A DNA stretch of 64,000 nt from Martinezella dioscoreae (GCF_009176305.1 NZ_BLAJ01000003.1:868001-932000); one strand, 5' to 3'. Counted from the first letter of the stretch, positions 1 through 8,856 are shown. The notes: a model not told the origin generated them from the sequence alone. Made by a program: numbers and translations.

Positions 1-1896
1 CGTCTCGGGGCGCGCTGGAACGGGAGCGGAAACATTGGCTGCGTCGACCTTGAAGCGCGAAACGAGGTGGACAAGCCCATCCGCCTCGGCTGCCAATCGA
101 TGGGTCGCGGCGGAAGTCTCCTCGACCATGGCGGCGTTGCGCTGTGTGACTTCGTCCATCTGGTTGACGGCGTTGTTGACCTCGGACAGGCCAGTAGCCT
201 GCTCGCGCGCCGCCGTTGCGATCGAGTGTATGTGGTCGTTGATCTTGAGGACACGCGCTTCGATGGACGACAGCGCCTCGCCGGTCGCCTGCACAAGCTT
301 GACGCCGATCTGCACCTCGCCACCGGACTTACCGATCAAGGCCTTGATATCCTTGGCAGCTGTTGCGGAGCGCTGCGCAAGCTCGCGTACTTCCTGGGCA
401 ACTACCGCGAAGCCCTTGCCTGCTTCGCCGGCACGTGCGGCCTCGACGCCCGCATTCAATGCCAGAAGATTGGTCTGGAAGGCGATATCGTCGATCACGC
501 CGATGATCTGGCTGATCTCGCCCGATGCCTGCTCGATGCGTCCCATGGCGTCGATGGCATTGCGAACGACCGTGCCGGAACGGGCCGCATCGTCCTTGGC
601 CTCGCTCACCATGACACTGGCTTCGCGCGCCCGCTCCGTGGAATTCTGCACGACGGAGGTGATCTGATCGAGCGCCGCCGAGGTCTCCTCCAGGGCGGCC
701 GCCTGCTGTTCGGTGCGCTTGGAGAGGTCGTCGCTGGCGTGGCGGAGCTCGTTGGTGTTGGAGTTGATCGAACCAGTGGTCGCGCGTACCTCGCTCATGG
801 TGCTCTTCAGCGTCGCAAGCGTCGTATTGACGTTCTGCTGCAGCTCGGCAAAGGCGCCCTGGAATTCGCCCTTCATCGCCTGGGTCAGATCTCCGTCAGC
901 CAGGCTTGCAATGACGCGGCGGACCTCGCCGATTCCCGTGTCGACGCTGATCAGGAGCTCGTTGACGTTGCGCGCGAAGCGGTTGAGATTGACGTCACCG
1001 TAGTCCTTCTCGATGCGCTGGCTGAAATCGCCGGCTGCCGCGGCAGAAACTGCGAGAGACATGCTCGATTGAAGCTCGTCGCTCTTGGCGCGCATGGCTG
1101 TTTCTTCGGCATTCATGCGGCGCACGGCATTGCCGTTTTCCTTGAAGACGTCGACGGCCGCGGCCATCTCGCCGATTTCGTCCCGGCGGCCGGCAAACGG
1201 CACCTCGATATCGAACTGGCCGTTGGCGACATTCTTTATCGCATCCGTCACCTTGCGGATCGGGCGGCTCAGGTGGACGGTTCCGATATAGGCTCCGAGG
1301 CCGACGCCCGCCACGATACCGGCGATCATGATGCCGAGGACGACCCACAAGACGTTGCTATGAAAAGCTGCAATCTCGGCTTCGGCTTTCGCCAGCTCCG
1401 CCTTGTCGGTCTGGACGATCGCATCGATCTCGGCCTGGAAAGCCTTGCGGTTGGCGCGGTTCGCCTCGTTGTTGCCCTGCTTGCCGGCGGCGTCCGGGCC
1501 ATCGGTCACGCCGAGCCTGGCCGTTTCCGTGCGAAAGACGCGGAACTCCTGGGCGCGGGCCTGCAGCTTGGTGAATTCGGGCTTCTGCGTCTCCGGCACC
1601 AGAGGCGCCCAGCTCGTCAGCACCTTGTCGATTTCGTCGAGATCGGCCATCAGCCCATCGGCAAAGGGTTTGGAATCCTTTGCCGCGGCAGCGGCATAGA
1701 TGCCGCGCGCCTCCATGACCACTGCGGTCACGTAGCGATTCAGGCGCTCGCCCATGTAAGCGCGGCTCGCCGTCTGCTCATAGCTCTGTAATTTCTGGTC
1801 ATATTGATGCAATGCATAGAGGGCAGTGGCGCCAATCAGAAGCGCCGCCCCGGCCATGACAGATACAAGCAGATTTATTTTGCCGCGAATTTTCAC
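1..1896 (-). CDS. Methyl-accepting chemotaxis protein, 3' end cut by window edge
   Basis: Transmembrane chemoreceptor passing ligand signals to CheA/CheW. The 632 visible residues show a membrane segment at about 8-28, a periplasmic alpha-helical region without a recognisable Cache fold, a second membrane segment at about 190-212, a HAMP domain, and a cytoplasmic signalling domain whose hairpin tip carries the conserved [18 protein letters not shown] block at about 470-490. The last few dozen residues lie outside the window, so any CheR-docking tail cannot be judged. I chose the GTG start at 1896 because a strong GGAGGGG ribosome site lies about 5 bases upstream and the first membrane segment begins just after it. 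No chemotaxis operon is visible next to it. The ligand is unknown. Confidence 0.93.
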   Translation of the reverse strand, partial: MKIRGKINLLVSVMAGAALLIGATALYALHQYDQKLQSYEQTASRAYMGERLNRYVTAVVMEARGIYAAAAAKDSKPFADGLMADLDEIDKVLTSWAPLVPETQKPEFTKLQARAQEFRVFRTETARLGVTDGPDAAGKQGNNEANRANRKAFQAEIDAIVQTDKAELAKAEAEIAAFHSNVLWVVLGIMIAGIVAGVGLGAYIGTVHLSRPIRKVTDAIKNVANGQFDIEVPFAGRRDEIGEMAAAVDVFKENGNAVRRMNAEETAMRAKSDELQSSMSLAVSAAAAGDFSQRIEKDYGDVNLNRFARNVNELLISVDTGIGEVRRVIASLADGDLTQAMKGEFQGAFAELQQNVNTTLATLKSTMSEVRATTGSINSNTNELRHASDDLSKRTEQQAAALEETSAALDQITSVVQNSTERAREASVMVSEAKDDAARSGTVVRNAIDAMGRIEQASGEISQIIGVIDDIAFQTNLLALNAGVEAARAGEAGKGFAVVAQEVRELAQRSATAAKDIKALIGKSGGEVQIGVKLVQATGEALSSIEARVLKINDHIHSIATAAREQATGLSEVNNAVNQMDEVTQRNAAMVEETSAATHRLAAEADGLVHLVSRFKVDAANVSAPVPARPET

Positions 1897-2315
1897 AATA
1901 CCCCTCCGGCGCAGATCCCATCCCCCATAAATCGATGGGTTTTACGACATAGAGCTAGATATCGGCTAAAATCATTAACGTTATATTGAAGTATTTTAAA
2001 TCTAAACGTACGGCATTCCTAACTATACTTTCCATATATTTTAGAATATCCTCAATCTATATTTAAAGTTGCGCACACATTCCGGCGAGCATTGCCGCCC
2101 AAGCACGTTGCCGCGGCCGATTGGCGCGAATTTGCCTGATTTCGAGGAATCTGCGCTCCTATAATTGACTTCCGGGGCCTTGATCCGTATAAGCCCGCGC
2201 ACGTCCGGTCATGGAGCCTGCTTTTGCGGGCCAAGTCCGTTCGCCATAATCAACAACGCTCCTTGCTATTCAAAGCAAAGCTCAAGAAGGGCCGCACTCC
2301 GCGGTGTTTAAATAA
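1897..2315. other. Intergenic region between divergent chemoreceptor and rpmH
   Basis: A 419-base spacer with no credible gene. The part at about 1955-2065 is markedly AT-rich compared with the surroundings and probably holds the chemoreceptor promoter on the minus strand, although I could not pick one clear -35/-10 pair there. The right half carries the rpmH promoter listed separately and its roughly 120-base leader. Short open frames in this region have no ribosome site and no recognisable protein character. Confidence 0.6.
2165..2193 (+). promoter_or_regulatory. Sigma70-type promoter for rpmH-rnpA-yidC
   Basis: TTGACT at 2165-2170 and TATAAG at 2188-2193 are separated by exactly 17 bases, a near-consensus housekeeping promoter. 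It points into rpmH, whose ATG lies about 120 bases downstream. It is the only strong candidate upstream of the rpmH-rnpA-yidC run. Confidence 0.7.
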
Positions 2316-2450
2316 ATGAAGCGTACCTACCAACCATCCAAGCTTGTCCGCAAGCGTCGTCACGGCTTCCGTGCGCGTATGGCCACCAAGGGCGGCCGTG
2401 CGGTTCTTTCCGCTCGCCGTAACCGCGGCCGCAAGCGTCTTTCGGCCTAA
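2316..2450 (+). CDS. rpmH: 50S ribosomal protein L34
   Basis: A 44-residue, extremely basic protein of the large ribosomal subunit. It begins [19 protein letters not shown] and ends [10 protein letters not shown], which is the full canonical L34 with nothing missing. It is first in the conserved rpmH-rnpA-yidC cluster and is followed by rnpA after a 25-base gap. Confidence 0.98.
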   Translation: MKRTYQPSKLVRKRRHGFRARMATKGGRAVLSARRNRGRKRLSA

Positions 2451-2475
2451 GGGCCGAAGTGCCCGATAATCCAGG

Positions 2476-2877
2476 ATGGCGGGCAAATTGACGAATGAAC
2501 GACCCAAAAAGACTGTCGGGCGGCTGAAAAGCCGGCCGCAGTTTCTTGCAGTCCGCGAAGGCGAGAAGCGCAGAGGCAGCTTCTTTCTCATCGAAATGCT
2601 GGATCGCAAGACCGCCGACGCCGAACCCCGCGTCGGTTTTACCGTCACCAAAAAACATGGCAACGCGGTGGAGCGCAACCGCATGCGGCGCAGGCTGAAA
2701 GAAGCCGTGCGGCTTCACGCCGGATTTGCAATGCAGCCCGGACACGACTATGTGGTTGTCGCGCGACGCGAGGTGCTGACCGCGCCTTTCGAAAAACTGG
2801 CGAGCGAACTCGTAAGCCGCATCGAAACCAGGCCGAAACACCGGCGGTCGGAAAAGGACCGCTCCAGGAAAGTATGA
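2476..2877 (+). CDS. rnpA: Ribonuclease P protein component
   Basis: Protein subunit of RNase P, which binds the catalytic RNA and helps mature tRNA 5' ends. The family RNR motif ([14 protein letters not shown]) is at about residues 66-79, preceded by the [11 protein letters not shown] strand, and the length (133 aa) is normal. Two starts are possible: ATG at 2476, or TTG at 2488. The TTG would give an N-terminus starting at TNERPKK, as I recall for rhizobial homologues, and has a purine-rich AGGATGG stretch upstream. The stop overlaps the yidC start by 4 bases (ATGA), so the two are translationally coupled. Confidence 0.95.
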   Translation: MAGKLTNERPKKTVGRLKSRPQFLAVREGEKRRGSFFLIEMLDRKTADAEPRVGFTVTKKHGNAVERNRMRRRLKEAVRLHAGFAMQPGHDYVVVARREVLTAPFEKLASELVSRIETRPKHRRSEKDRSRKV

Positions 2878-4679
2878 TGGAAAACAACCGCAATTACTTC
2901 ATTGCAATTGCACTGTCTGTGCTGATTGTTCTCGGCTGGCAGTTTTTCTACATGAACCCGCGCCTTGAAGCGCAGCGTCAGGCCGAGCAAGCCGCCAAGC
3001 AGCACCAGCAGGCGCAGCAGGCCCAGACGACGCAGCCAGCTCCCGCGGGCACTGCGGTCAACGGTTCGCTGCCGGCGAATGGCCAGACGACCTCGGCGGT
3101 CCTCACCCGTGACCAGTCCGTCGAAAAGACCGCATCCGCGCGCGTTGTCATCGATACGCCGGCCCTTGCCGGCTCCATCAACCTGGAAGGCGCTCGCCTC
3201 GACGATCTCCGTCTGAAGGCCTATCACGAGACGGTCGACAAGAGCAGCCCGATCATCACCCTGTTCAGCCCGGCCGACACCAAGGACGGCTATTTCACCG
3301 AACTCGGCTATGTTGGCAGCGATGCGACCGGCGCAGTCCCAGGCCCTTCGACCCTGTGGAAGCTCACGAGCGGCGACAAGCTGACCGACAAGACGCCGGT
3401 GACACTGTCCTACACCAATGACAAGGGCATCACCTTCAGCCGCACGATCTCCGTCGACGATCGCTATATGTTCACGATCACCGACAAGATCGCCAACGCC
3501 AGCCAGGCGCCGATTGCACTGTCGAGCTATGGCCGCGTCACCCGCTACAACAAGCCCGAGACGCCTTCCGCCTACGTCCTGCATGAAGGCTTCATCGGCG
3601 TTATCGGCGATGACGGCCTGATCGAGACCAAGTACGCGTCTACCGAAAAGGAAGCCACAACGCCTGCCAAGGCGACCGGCGGCTGGCTCGGCATGACAGA
3701 CAAGTATTGGGCTGCAACCATCGTGCCGCCGCAGTCGACCGCTTATGATGCCCGCTTCTCGCACTTCGCGGATGGCACGCCGCGTTACCAGGCAGACTAC
3801 AAGCAGGATGCGATCACGGTTGCCCCCGGTCAGTCGATCGACCTGAAGAACCTCGTCTTCGCCGGCGCCAAGGAAGTTCCTGTCATCGACCGCTATGAGA
3901 CCAGCTATTCGATCCCGCGCTTCGACCGCCTGATCGACTGGGGCTGGTTCTATTTCATCACCAAGCCGATGTTCAAGCTGATGGATTTCTTCTTCCGCTA
4001 CTTCGGCAATTTCGGCGTCGCCATCCTCTGCACCACCATCGTCGTCAAGGCGCTCTTCTTCCCGCTTGCCAGCCGGCAATATGCCTCCATGGCGAACATG
4101 AAGCGCGTGCAGCCGAAGATGGAGGAACTGAAGGCCAAATTCGGCGACGACCGCATGGCCCTGCAGCAGGCGACCATGCAGCTCTACAAGGAAGAGAAGA
4201 TCAATCCGATCGCGGGTTGCTGGCCGGTGCTCTTGCAGATCCCGATCTTCTTCTCGCTCTACAAGGTGATCTACATCACCATCGAAATGCGCCATGCGCC
4301 GTTCTTCGGCTGGATCCAGGATCTTTCGGCTCCGGACCCGACCTCGATCGTCAATCTGTTCGGCCTGCTGCCGTTCGCGGCTCCGACCTTCCTGCATCTC
4401 GGCGTCTGGCCGCTGATCATGGGCATCACCATGTTCCTGCAGATGCGCATGAATCCGACGCCTCCCGATCCGACCCAGGCGATGATCTTCAACTGGATGC
4501 CGCTGGTATTCATGTTCATGCTGGCAAGCTTCCCGGCCGGACTCGTGATCTACTGGGCCTGGAACAACACGCTCTCGGTCATCCAGCAGTCGATCATCAT
4601 GAAGCGCCATGGCGTGAAGGTGGAGCTCTTCGACAATCTGAAGGGCCTCTTCAAACGAAAACCGGCACCATCGAAATGA
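2874..4679 (+). CDS. yidC: Membrane protein insertase YidC
   Basis: Inner-membrane insertase and foldase for membrane proteins, acting alone or with SecYEG. The 601-aa protein has an N-terminal membrane segment (residues 7-22), a Q/A-rich linker (about 36-60), the large periplasmic beta-sandwich domain of Gram-negative YidC, and the C-terminal 60KD_IMP core from about residue 345, with five membrane helices and the [23 protein letters not shown] block. A second ATG follows the first immediately, so the start may be 2874 or 2877. It is coupled to rnpA by a 4-base overlap and followed by a terminator. Confidence 0.97.
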   Translation: MMENNRNYFIAIALSVLIVLGWQFFYMNPRLEAQRQAEQAAKQHQQAQQAQTTQPAPAGTAVNGSLPANGQTTSAVLTRDQSVEKTASARVVIDTPALAGSINLEGARLDDLRLKAYHETVDKSSPIITLFSPADTKDGYFTELGYVGSDATGAVPGPSTLWKLTSGDKLTDKTPVTLSYTNDKGITFSRTISVDDRYMFTITDKIANASQAPIALSSYGRVTRYNKPETPSAYVLHEGFIGVIGDDGLIETKYASTEKEATTPAKATGGWLGMTDKYWAATIVPPQSTAYDARFSHFADGTPRYQADYKQDAITVAPGQSIDLKNLVFAGAKEVPVIDRYETSYSIPRFDRLIDWGWFYFITKPMFKLMDFFFRYFGNFGVAILCTTIVVKALFFPLASRQYASMANMKRVQPKMEELKAKFGDDRMALQQATMQLYKEEKINPIAGCWPVLLQIPIFFSLYKVIYITIEMRHAPFFGWIQDLSAPDPTSIVNLFGLLPFAAPTFLHLGVWPLIMGITMFLQMRMNPTPPDPTQAMIFNWMPLVFMFMLASFPAGLVIYWAWNNTLSVIQQSIIMKRHGVKVELFDNLKGLFKRKPAPSK

Positions 4680-4683
4680 CGAC

Positions 4684-4709
4684 AAAAGCCCTGCTTCGGT
4701 GGGGCTTTT
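4684..4709. terminator. Bidirectional intrinsic terminator between yidC and the MFS exporter
   Basis: AAAAGCCC (4684-4691) and GGGCTTTT (4702-4709) form a perfect 8-bp stem with a 10-base loop, followed by further T residues. It sits just after the yidC stop. A matching A-run on the left lets it also work for the convergent minus-strand arsenic operon. Confidence 0.85.
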
Positions 4710-4770
4710 TCTTTATCCGGCGGAGGTGCGATCGACGCGACCTCCAGCACCGATACGCCGCCCATAATGG

Positions 4771-5982
4771 TCATCGCAATGCTGCGATGGAAGATAGCGC
4801 AACGATGGAAAGCCCGCCGAGAGCGGCCGTGACGGCGAGTGACGGCGTAATGCCGATATTCTCCATCGCGAAGGCCAGAGCGAACGGGGCAAGAGCTGAA
4901 AGGATCAGCCGCGCCGCCATCATCTTCCCCTGAAGCTTCCCGTAGTCATCACTGCCGAAAAGATGCAGAGGCAGCGTGCCAGTGACGATGCTGAGGAGGC
5001 CGTTGCCCATGCCGAAGATTATCGCGAAGGCCATGGCACCGGGCACGGAGGGAGCCGAAAGCAGAAGCACCAGCAGCCCGCCCGGAATCAGCGTCGAAGC
5101 AATCACGGCCAGATGGAGTGCTGGCAGGTTCTTGCCGAACACCATATTGGTGAGGCGGCTGCCGACCTGCGATGGGCCGAAGAGCGTCCCTACGAGAACC
5201 GCGGTCGCACTAAGACCAAGGCCGGACAGCAGCGGCACCAGATGCACCAGAACAGCCGAACTGACCAGCGACATCAGCGAAAAACCCGTAACCATGATTG
5301 CAAAGCCAAGGCGACGGCGAGCAGGTGGCAACACACCCTCTACGCGCCGAGCTACGGTCGATGCCTTCACCCCGCGCGAGACTCCCTGATGCGACAACCA
5401 GGCGTGGATTGGCAGGCAGATACAGAGGTTGAGCACGGCGAAAGCCAAATAGACGTTCTGCCATGTGAGATGCGCATGAAGTGCCGTGGTCATCGGCCAG
5501 AAGATTGTCGAGGCGAATCCGCCGATCAGCGTCAGATAGGTAATACTGCGGGAGGCGACCTGCGGTCGGATTTGCACGAGCAGCGCAAAGGCCGCGCCAT
5601 ACTGGACCAGGTTGGCGGAAGCTTCGATCGCAACAAGTGCAGCGACATAGGCTGCCTTGTTGGGTGCAAAGGCACAGGCGGCCAGGGCGACAGCCGCCAT
5701 GAGGGAGCCGATCGTCATCACCCGGGCGGCGCCGAGCCTGTCGAACAGCACGCCGCGCCATGGTGCGGTAAGGCCGCCGATCAGAAGCGCAGCCGACAGC
5801 GCGCCGAAAACCCATTCGCTCGACCATGCATACTGCGCGACCATATCGGGCGCGAGGATGCTGAAGCTGTAGTAGAGAGTGCCGTACCCGATGATCTGCG
5901 TGATGCCGAGCGCGAGCACGGCAAGAAGAGGCACCCGTTCAGACAAGGCGCTTGCCGTCAGCATCGAGAACCTGCTCGCCAT
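4771..5982 (-). CDS. arsK: MFS transporter of the arsenic operon, probably ArsK-type arsenite exporter
   Basis: Polytopic major facilitator protein of 403 aa with about 12 hydrophobic segments. It starts with a LGITQIIGYGTLYYSFSIL first helix and has an MFS loop-2-3-like RGVLFDRLGAARV. It is the last gene of arsR-aqpS-arsC-MFS and overlaps the end of arsC by 44 bases if the first ATG (5982) is used; ATG at 5964 would shorten the overlap. By position and sequence flavour it resembles ArsK, an MFS exporter of trivalent arsenic and antimony described in Agrobacterium. The other arsenic MFS family, ArsJ, normally pairs with a GAPDH gene, which is absent here. MFS membership is certain; arsenite as substrate is inferred from context. 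Confidence 0.8.
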   Translation of the reverse strand: MASRFSMLTASALSERVPLLAVLALGITQIIGYGTLYYSFSILAPDMVAQYAWSSEWVFGALSAALLIGGLTAPWRGVLFDRLGAARVMTIGSLMAAVALAACAFAPNKAAYVAALVAIEASANLVQYGAAFALLVQIRPQVASRSITYLTLIGGFASTIFWPMTTALHAHLTWQNVYLAFAVLNLCICLPIHAWLSHQGVSRGVKASTVARRVEGVLPPARRRLGFAIMVTGFSLMSLVSSAVLVHLVPLLSGLGLSATAVLVGTLFGPSQVGSRLTNMVFGKNLPALHLAVIASTLIPGGLLVLLLSAPSVPGAMAFAIIFGMGNGLLSIVTGTLPLHLFGSDDYGKLQGKMMAARLILSALAPFALAFAMENIGITPSLAVTAALGGLSIVALSSIAALR

Positions 5983-6367
5983 CTTCCTTGGCGAACGGGC
6001 CTTTATGCGTATCGGGCAGGATATCCAGGACGACTTCCGAAGGCCGAGCCAGACGCGTGCCCATGGGCGTGACGACGAACGGGCGGTTAATCAGGATCGG
6101 ATCCTTCAACATGGCATCGAGCAACTGGGCATCGGTCAGGTCCGGATTGTCGAGGCCGAGTTCGGCATAGGGCGTGCCATTTTGGCGGATCGCCTGCCGG
6201 ACAGTCAAACCCGCATCGGCTATCATCTTGATGAGATCATCGCGACTTGGGGGATTGCTCAGATATTCGATGACGGTGGGCTCGATGCCGGCATTACGGA
6301 TCATCGCCAGCGTGTTGCGCGAGGTGCCGCAGTCTGGATTGTGGTAGATCGTGACATCCATGGTCAT
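5939..6367 (-). CDS. arsC: Arsenate reductase, glutaredoxin-dependent ArsC
   Basis: Cytosolic enzyme reducing arsenate to arsenite with glutathione and glutaredoxin. The 142-aa protein has the full active-site loop HNPDCGTSRNT with the nucleophilic Cys at residue 13. The arginines that bind arsenate in the family are also present, in the motifs LINRPFV and GTRLARPSE. It overlaps aqpS by 4 bases (ATGA) and the MFS gene at its other end, so it is the third gene of a tightly coupled operon. It makes the arsenite that the channel and exporter would remove. A paralogue lacking the Cys lies at 18500-18901. Confidence 0.95.
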   Translation of the reverse strand: MTMDVTIYHNPDCGTSRNTLAMIRNAGIEPTVIEYLSNPPSRDDLIKMIADAGLTVRQAIRQNGTPYAELGLDNPDLTDAQLLDAMLKDPILINRPFVVTPMGTRLARPSEVVLDILPDTHKGPFAKEDGEQVLDADGKRLV

Positions 6368-7065
6368 GGGGCAAGTTCCGTTTCAGCGAGAGTTTGAGGA
6401 TTGCGGGCTTCCATCAGCAGCCAGCTCGCGAGCAACACCGCCAGCAATGCGCCGAGGATTTCCGCGACGATGAAACCCGGCAGATCGACAGGACGGATGC
6501 CGGCGAAGGTGTTCGTCAGCGAGCGGGCGATTGCGACAGCCGGATTGGCGAAAGAGGTGGAAGCGGTGAACCAATAGGCAGCCGTGATGTAGAGGCCGAC
6601 CAGCCACGCCACGGCGTCGGCGCGAAACCGCAGGCCGGCGAGGATGACGAAGACAAGGCCGAAGGTGGCCGTCACCTCGGCCAGCCATTGCGCGCCGCCG
6701 CTGCGAATGGTGGTCGAGGCCTGCAGCAACGGCAGTTCGAACATGGCATGCGCAAGGATCGTTCCGAAAATCCCGCCAAGGATCTGGGCGACCACATAGC
6801 CCAAAGCCGACATCGCGGTGAGCTCGCGCCGTATCGCAAAGACCAGCGATACGACCGGGTTGAAGTGAGCGCCGGATATCGGCCCCAGGACGGTGATCAG
6901 CACGACGAGGATCGCACCCGTAGGCAGCGTATTCGCGAGCAGCGCAAGCGCCGTATCGGTCGTCAGCCTGTCCGCCATGATGCCCGAACCGACCACCGTC
7001 GTGACCAGAAGACCCGTGCCCAAGGCCTCCGAGACAAGACGGCGCGAAAGCGGAAAAAATGTCAT
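6364..7065 (-). CDS. aqpS: MIP-family channel, AqpS-type aquaglyceroporin
   Basis: Six-helix major intrinsic protein of 233 aa. The first signature box reads HFNPVV instead of NPA and the second reads FANPAVAIARS, the pattern expected of AqpS-type channels in rhizobial arsenic operons. In Sinorhizobium meliloti AqpS lets arsenite leave down its gradient after ArsC reduces arsenate; the same role is inferred here from the arsR-aqpS-arsC order. The stop overlaps the arsC start by 4 bases. arsR ends about 25 bases upstream. Confidence 0.9.
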   Translation of the reverse strand: MTFFPLSRRLVSEALGTGLLVTTVVGSGIMADRLTTDTALALLANTLPTGAILVVLITVLGPISGAHFNPVVSLVFAIRRELTAMSALGYVVAQILGGIFGTILAHAMFELPLLQASTTIRSGGAQWLAEVTATFGLVFVILAGLRFRADAVAWLVGLYITAAYWFTASTSFANPAVAIARSLTNTFAGIRPVDLPGFIVAEILGALLAVLLASWLLMEARNPQTLAETELAP

Positions 7066-7090
7066 GGTTTCAGGCCCGAGATCAGCATAT

Positions 7091-7444
7091 TCATGGAACG
7101 TTTCTCGCAGCTGGTACGCAGCAGGCAGCGACTTGCGTCGCCGGCGCGCAGACCTCCGGGTGCCCCGCGCAGCAGTCTTCCATCAGGAAGCGGACGAGAC
7201 CTCCGAGCACATGGTAGTTGGCGGTGTAGACGATAGAGCGGGATTCCCGTTGCTGGCCAATGAGGCCGGCCCGATCCAGTTCCTTCAGATGGAACGAGAC
7301 ATTCGAGGGCGATACGCCGAGCTTCTCCGCAATCGCGCCCGCAGCCATGCCGTTAGGACCGGCAACGACGAGCATGCGGACGATCTGCAGGCGGGTCTCC
7401 TGAGAGAGAGCGCCGAACGAAGCGAGGGCTTGACCTTCATCCAT
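7091..7444 (-). CDS. arsR: ArsR-family arsenic-responsive repressor
   Basis: Winged-helix repressor of 117 aa, first gene of the arsenic operon. The recognition helix region is SPSNVSFHLKELDRAGLI (about residues 45-62). It lacks the CVC motif of the E. coli plasmid type in the DNA-binding helix. Its cysteines lie in the C-terminal tail instead: Cys91-Cys92, Cys99 and Cys108-Cys109. This resembles the tail-located As(III) site of Acidithiobacillus-type ArsR, though the spacing here is one residue longer. AAGGA lies about 10 bases before the ATG. The operator overlaps the start codon, so the gene is probably self-repressed. Confidence 0.93.
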   Translation of the reverse strand: MDEGQALASFGALSQETRLQIVRMLVVAGPNGMAAGAIAEKLGVSPSNVSFHLKELDRAGLIGQQRESRSIVYTANYHVLGGLVRFLMEDCCAGHPEVCAPATQVAACCVPAARNVP

Positions 7445-7474
7445 ATTTCAATAATCCTTGAAACGTTGAAATAT
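7443..7474. promoter_or_regulatory. Predicted ArsR operator between arsR and the divergent gene
   Basis: ATATTTCAA (7443-7451) and TTGAAATAT (7466-7474) are a perfect 9-bp inverted repeat with a 14-base spacer. A second TTGAAA lies inside at 7458-7463 and pairs with TTTCAA (7446-7451). The site fills most of the 42-base spacer and overlaps the arsR start codon, so one repressor site could control both directions. Confidence 0.75.
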
Positions 7475-7486
7475 GGAGTACCTCAA

Positions 7487-7999
7487 ATGAGTGCGATCGA
7501 CAAGACCCCAGCTTCGGATATCAGCATCGGCCTTCTGCTTGAGACCTTGGCCGCTTCCCGCGATCTGCCCCTTGTATTCCGCTATAACGGACGGCCGGTG
7601 AGGCCAGGCTATCATGTCACAGAAGTCAAAGCCGGGCAGTTTTCGGCACTGGACTGCGGGGCCAATCCGGAAACATGGGCGGAGATTTTCGTGCAGCTTT
7701 GGGATATCGACGAAGGCAACCGCACGCATATGCCAGCGGGCAAATTCGCCGCTATCATCCGCAAAGTTTCCGAGCACGTGCAGCTCGACGGTTCCGCAAG
7801 GCTGACCTTTGAGGTAAGCGACGGGGTGCAGCCGATGCAGCTCTACTGCGCATCGACTCCCGCTATCGGCAACGGCGCGGTGCATGTCAACCTCATTCCC
7901 CGCGCAGCTAGCTGCAAGCCGCGTGACCGGTGGCTGGTCGCGCAAGCTCAAGCGGCGGCTTGCTGTGGCCCAGCAAATGCCGTCACGTGTTGCGGTTAG
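7487..7999 (+). CDS. DUF6428-like protein with Cys-rich C-terminus, divergent from arsR
   Basis: Soluble 170-aa protein with no signal peptide or membrane segment. The body resembles the uncharacterised DUF6428 family often found beside ArsR-type regulators; I assign this from memory of the family, not from a search. The tail is striking: after a conserved-looking core ending near residue 145 it finishes AAACCGPANAVTCCG, giving two vicinal Cys pairs. Tail Cys pairs also occur in the adjacent ArsR. A GGAG ribosome site lies about 8 bases before the ATG. Divergent position and the shared operator point to arsenic-induced expression. A role in binding or sensing trivalent arsenic is possible but unproven. 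Confidence 0.75.
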   Translation: MSAIDKTPASDISIGLLLETLAASRDLPLVFRYNGRPVRPGYHVTEVKAGQFSALDCGANPETWAEIFVQLWDIDEGNRTHMPAGKFAAIIRKVSEHVQLDGSARLTFEVSDGVQPMQLYCASTPAIGNGAVHVNLIPRAASCKPRDRWLVAQAQAAACCGPANAVTCCG

Positions 8000-8123
8000 C
8001 CATTACCGACTCTTTGAGGCGGCATCGAAGCTCGGCGGCACGAAGCCAAATGCCGATCCAAACTTGACTTTCGCGGATAAAACCTCGAAGCCAATCCACT
8101 CATTCAAGCAAAAGACTGAGTAA

Positions 8124-8783
8124 ATGGCAGATCAGACGACAAAAGACGACAAGCCGCTTTTCGGGCGTCCGTGGATTTTCATCCGTGGCGTGCCGTCGAT
8201 GAAATTTCTGCCGCCGGAAGGGCCGCCGGAAATTGCTTTTGCCGGCCGCTCCAATGTCGGCAAGTCGTCGCTGATCAATGCCCTGGTCGGGCATAAGGGC
8301 CTGGCGCGTACCTCGAATACGCCGGGGCGCACGCAGGAGCTCAACTATTTCGTTCCCGACGGCTTTTCCGGCGAGGGCGGCGATCTGCCGCCGATGGCTC
8401 TGGTCGATATGCCGGGCTACGGCTATGCCGAAGCGCCGAAGGATCAGGTCGACGCCTGGACGAAGCTAGTCTTCGACTATCTGCGCGGGCGCACGACGCT
8501 GAAGCGCGTCTATGTGCTGATCGACAGCCGCCACGGTATCAAGAAGAACGATGCGGAGGTCCTGGACCTTCTCGACAAAGCTGCCGTTTCCTATCAGATC
8601 GTGCTGACCAAGACCGACAAGATCAAGGAAGCAGGCATACCGAAGCTGCTAGCCGATACCGCTGAAAAAATCCGCAAGCGCCCCGCCGCTTATCCCGGCA
8701 TCCTCGCCACCTCATCGGAAAAAGGCGCTGGCCTTCAGGAATTGCGCGAGGCCATTGGCCTGACGGTCGGCATCCAGGTCTGA
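8124..8783 (+). CDS. engB: Ribosome-biogenesis GTPase EngB (YihA/YsxC)
   Basis: Essential GTP-binding protein involved in large-subunit assembly and, in some bacteria, cell division. In 219 aa the G-motifs are in order: GRSNVGKSS (41-49), the switch-I TPGRTQ (66-71), DMPGYG (95-100), TKTD (162-165) and a G5-like SSEKGAG near 198-204. It normally sits directly after yidC and before argB in Rhizobiaceae. Here the arsenic cassette separates it from yidC and the sigma/fasciclin module from argB. Confidence 0.96.
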   Translation: MADQTTKDDKPLFGRPWIFIRGVPSMKFLPPEGPPEIAFAGRSNVGKSSLINALVGHKGLARTSNTPGRTQELNYFVPDGFSGEGGDLPPMALVDMPGYGYAEAPKDQVDAWTKLVFDYLRGRTTLKRVYVLIDSRHGIKKNDAEVLDLLDKAAVSYQIVLTKTDKIKEAGIPKLLADTAEKIRKRPAAYPGILATSSEKGAGLQELREAIGLTVGIQV

Positions 8784-8802
8784 AGACCGACCGGTCAAGT
8801 GA

Positions 8803-8840
8803 GGCCGCCGCCCCCAACCCCGCATAAGGCGACGGCGGCC
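8803..8840. terminator. Possible hairpin between convergent engB and fasciclin gene
   Basis: GGCCGCCG (8803-8810) pairs perfectly with CGGCGGCC (8833-8840) across a 22-base loop. It lies between the two convergent stop codons, but no T-tract follows on either strand, so intrinsic termination is uncertain. Confidence 0.35.
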
Positions 8841-8856
8841 GTGTTGCCGCTAAGGA

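Noticed and set aside
67..1791. 574-codon open frame on the plus strand opposite the first chemoreceptor
   Set aside because: It is the antisense of a clear MCP, has no ribosome site and no recognisable domain; GC-rich third positions keep such frames open.
1804..1989. Short plus-strand frame in the chemoreceptor-rpmH gap
   Set aside because: It overlaps the chemoreceptor start and an AT-rich promoter region, with no protein character.
2748..4685. 645-codon minus-strand frame opposite yidC
   Set aside because: Composition is rich in His, Arg and Asp as expected of a reverse-complement shadow; yidC on the plus strand is certain.
4963..6072. 369-codon plus-strand frame opposite the MFS exporter and arsC
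   Set aside because: Highly charged shadow without homology; the minus-strand operon explains the DNA.
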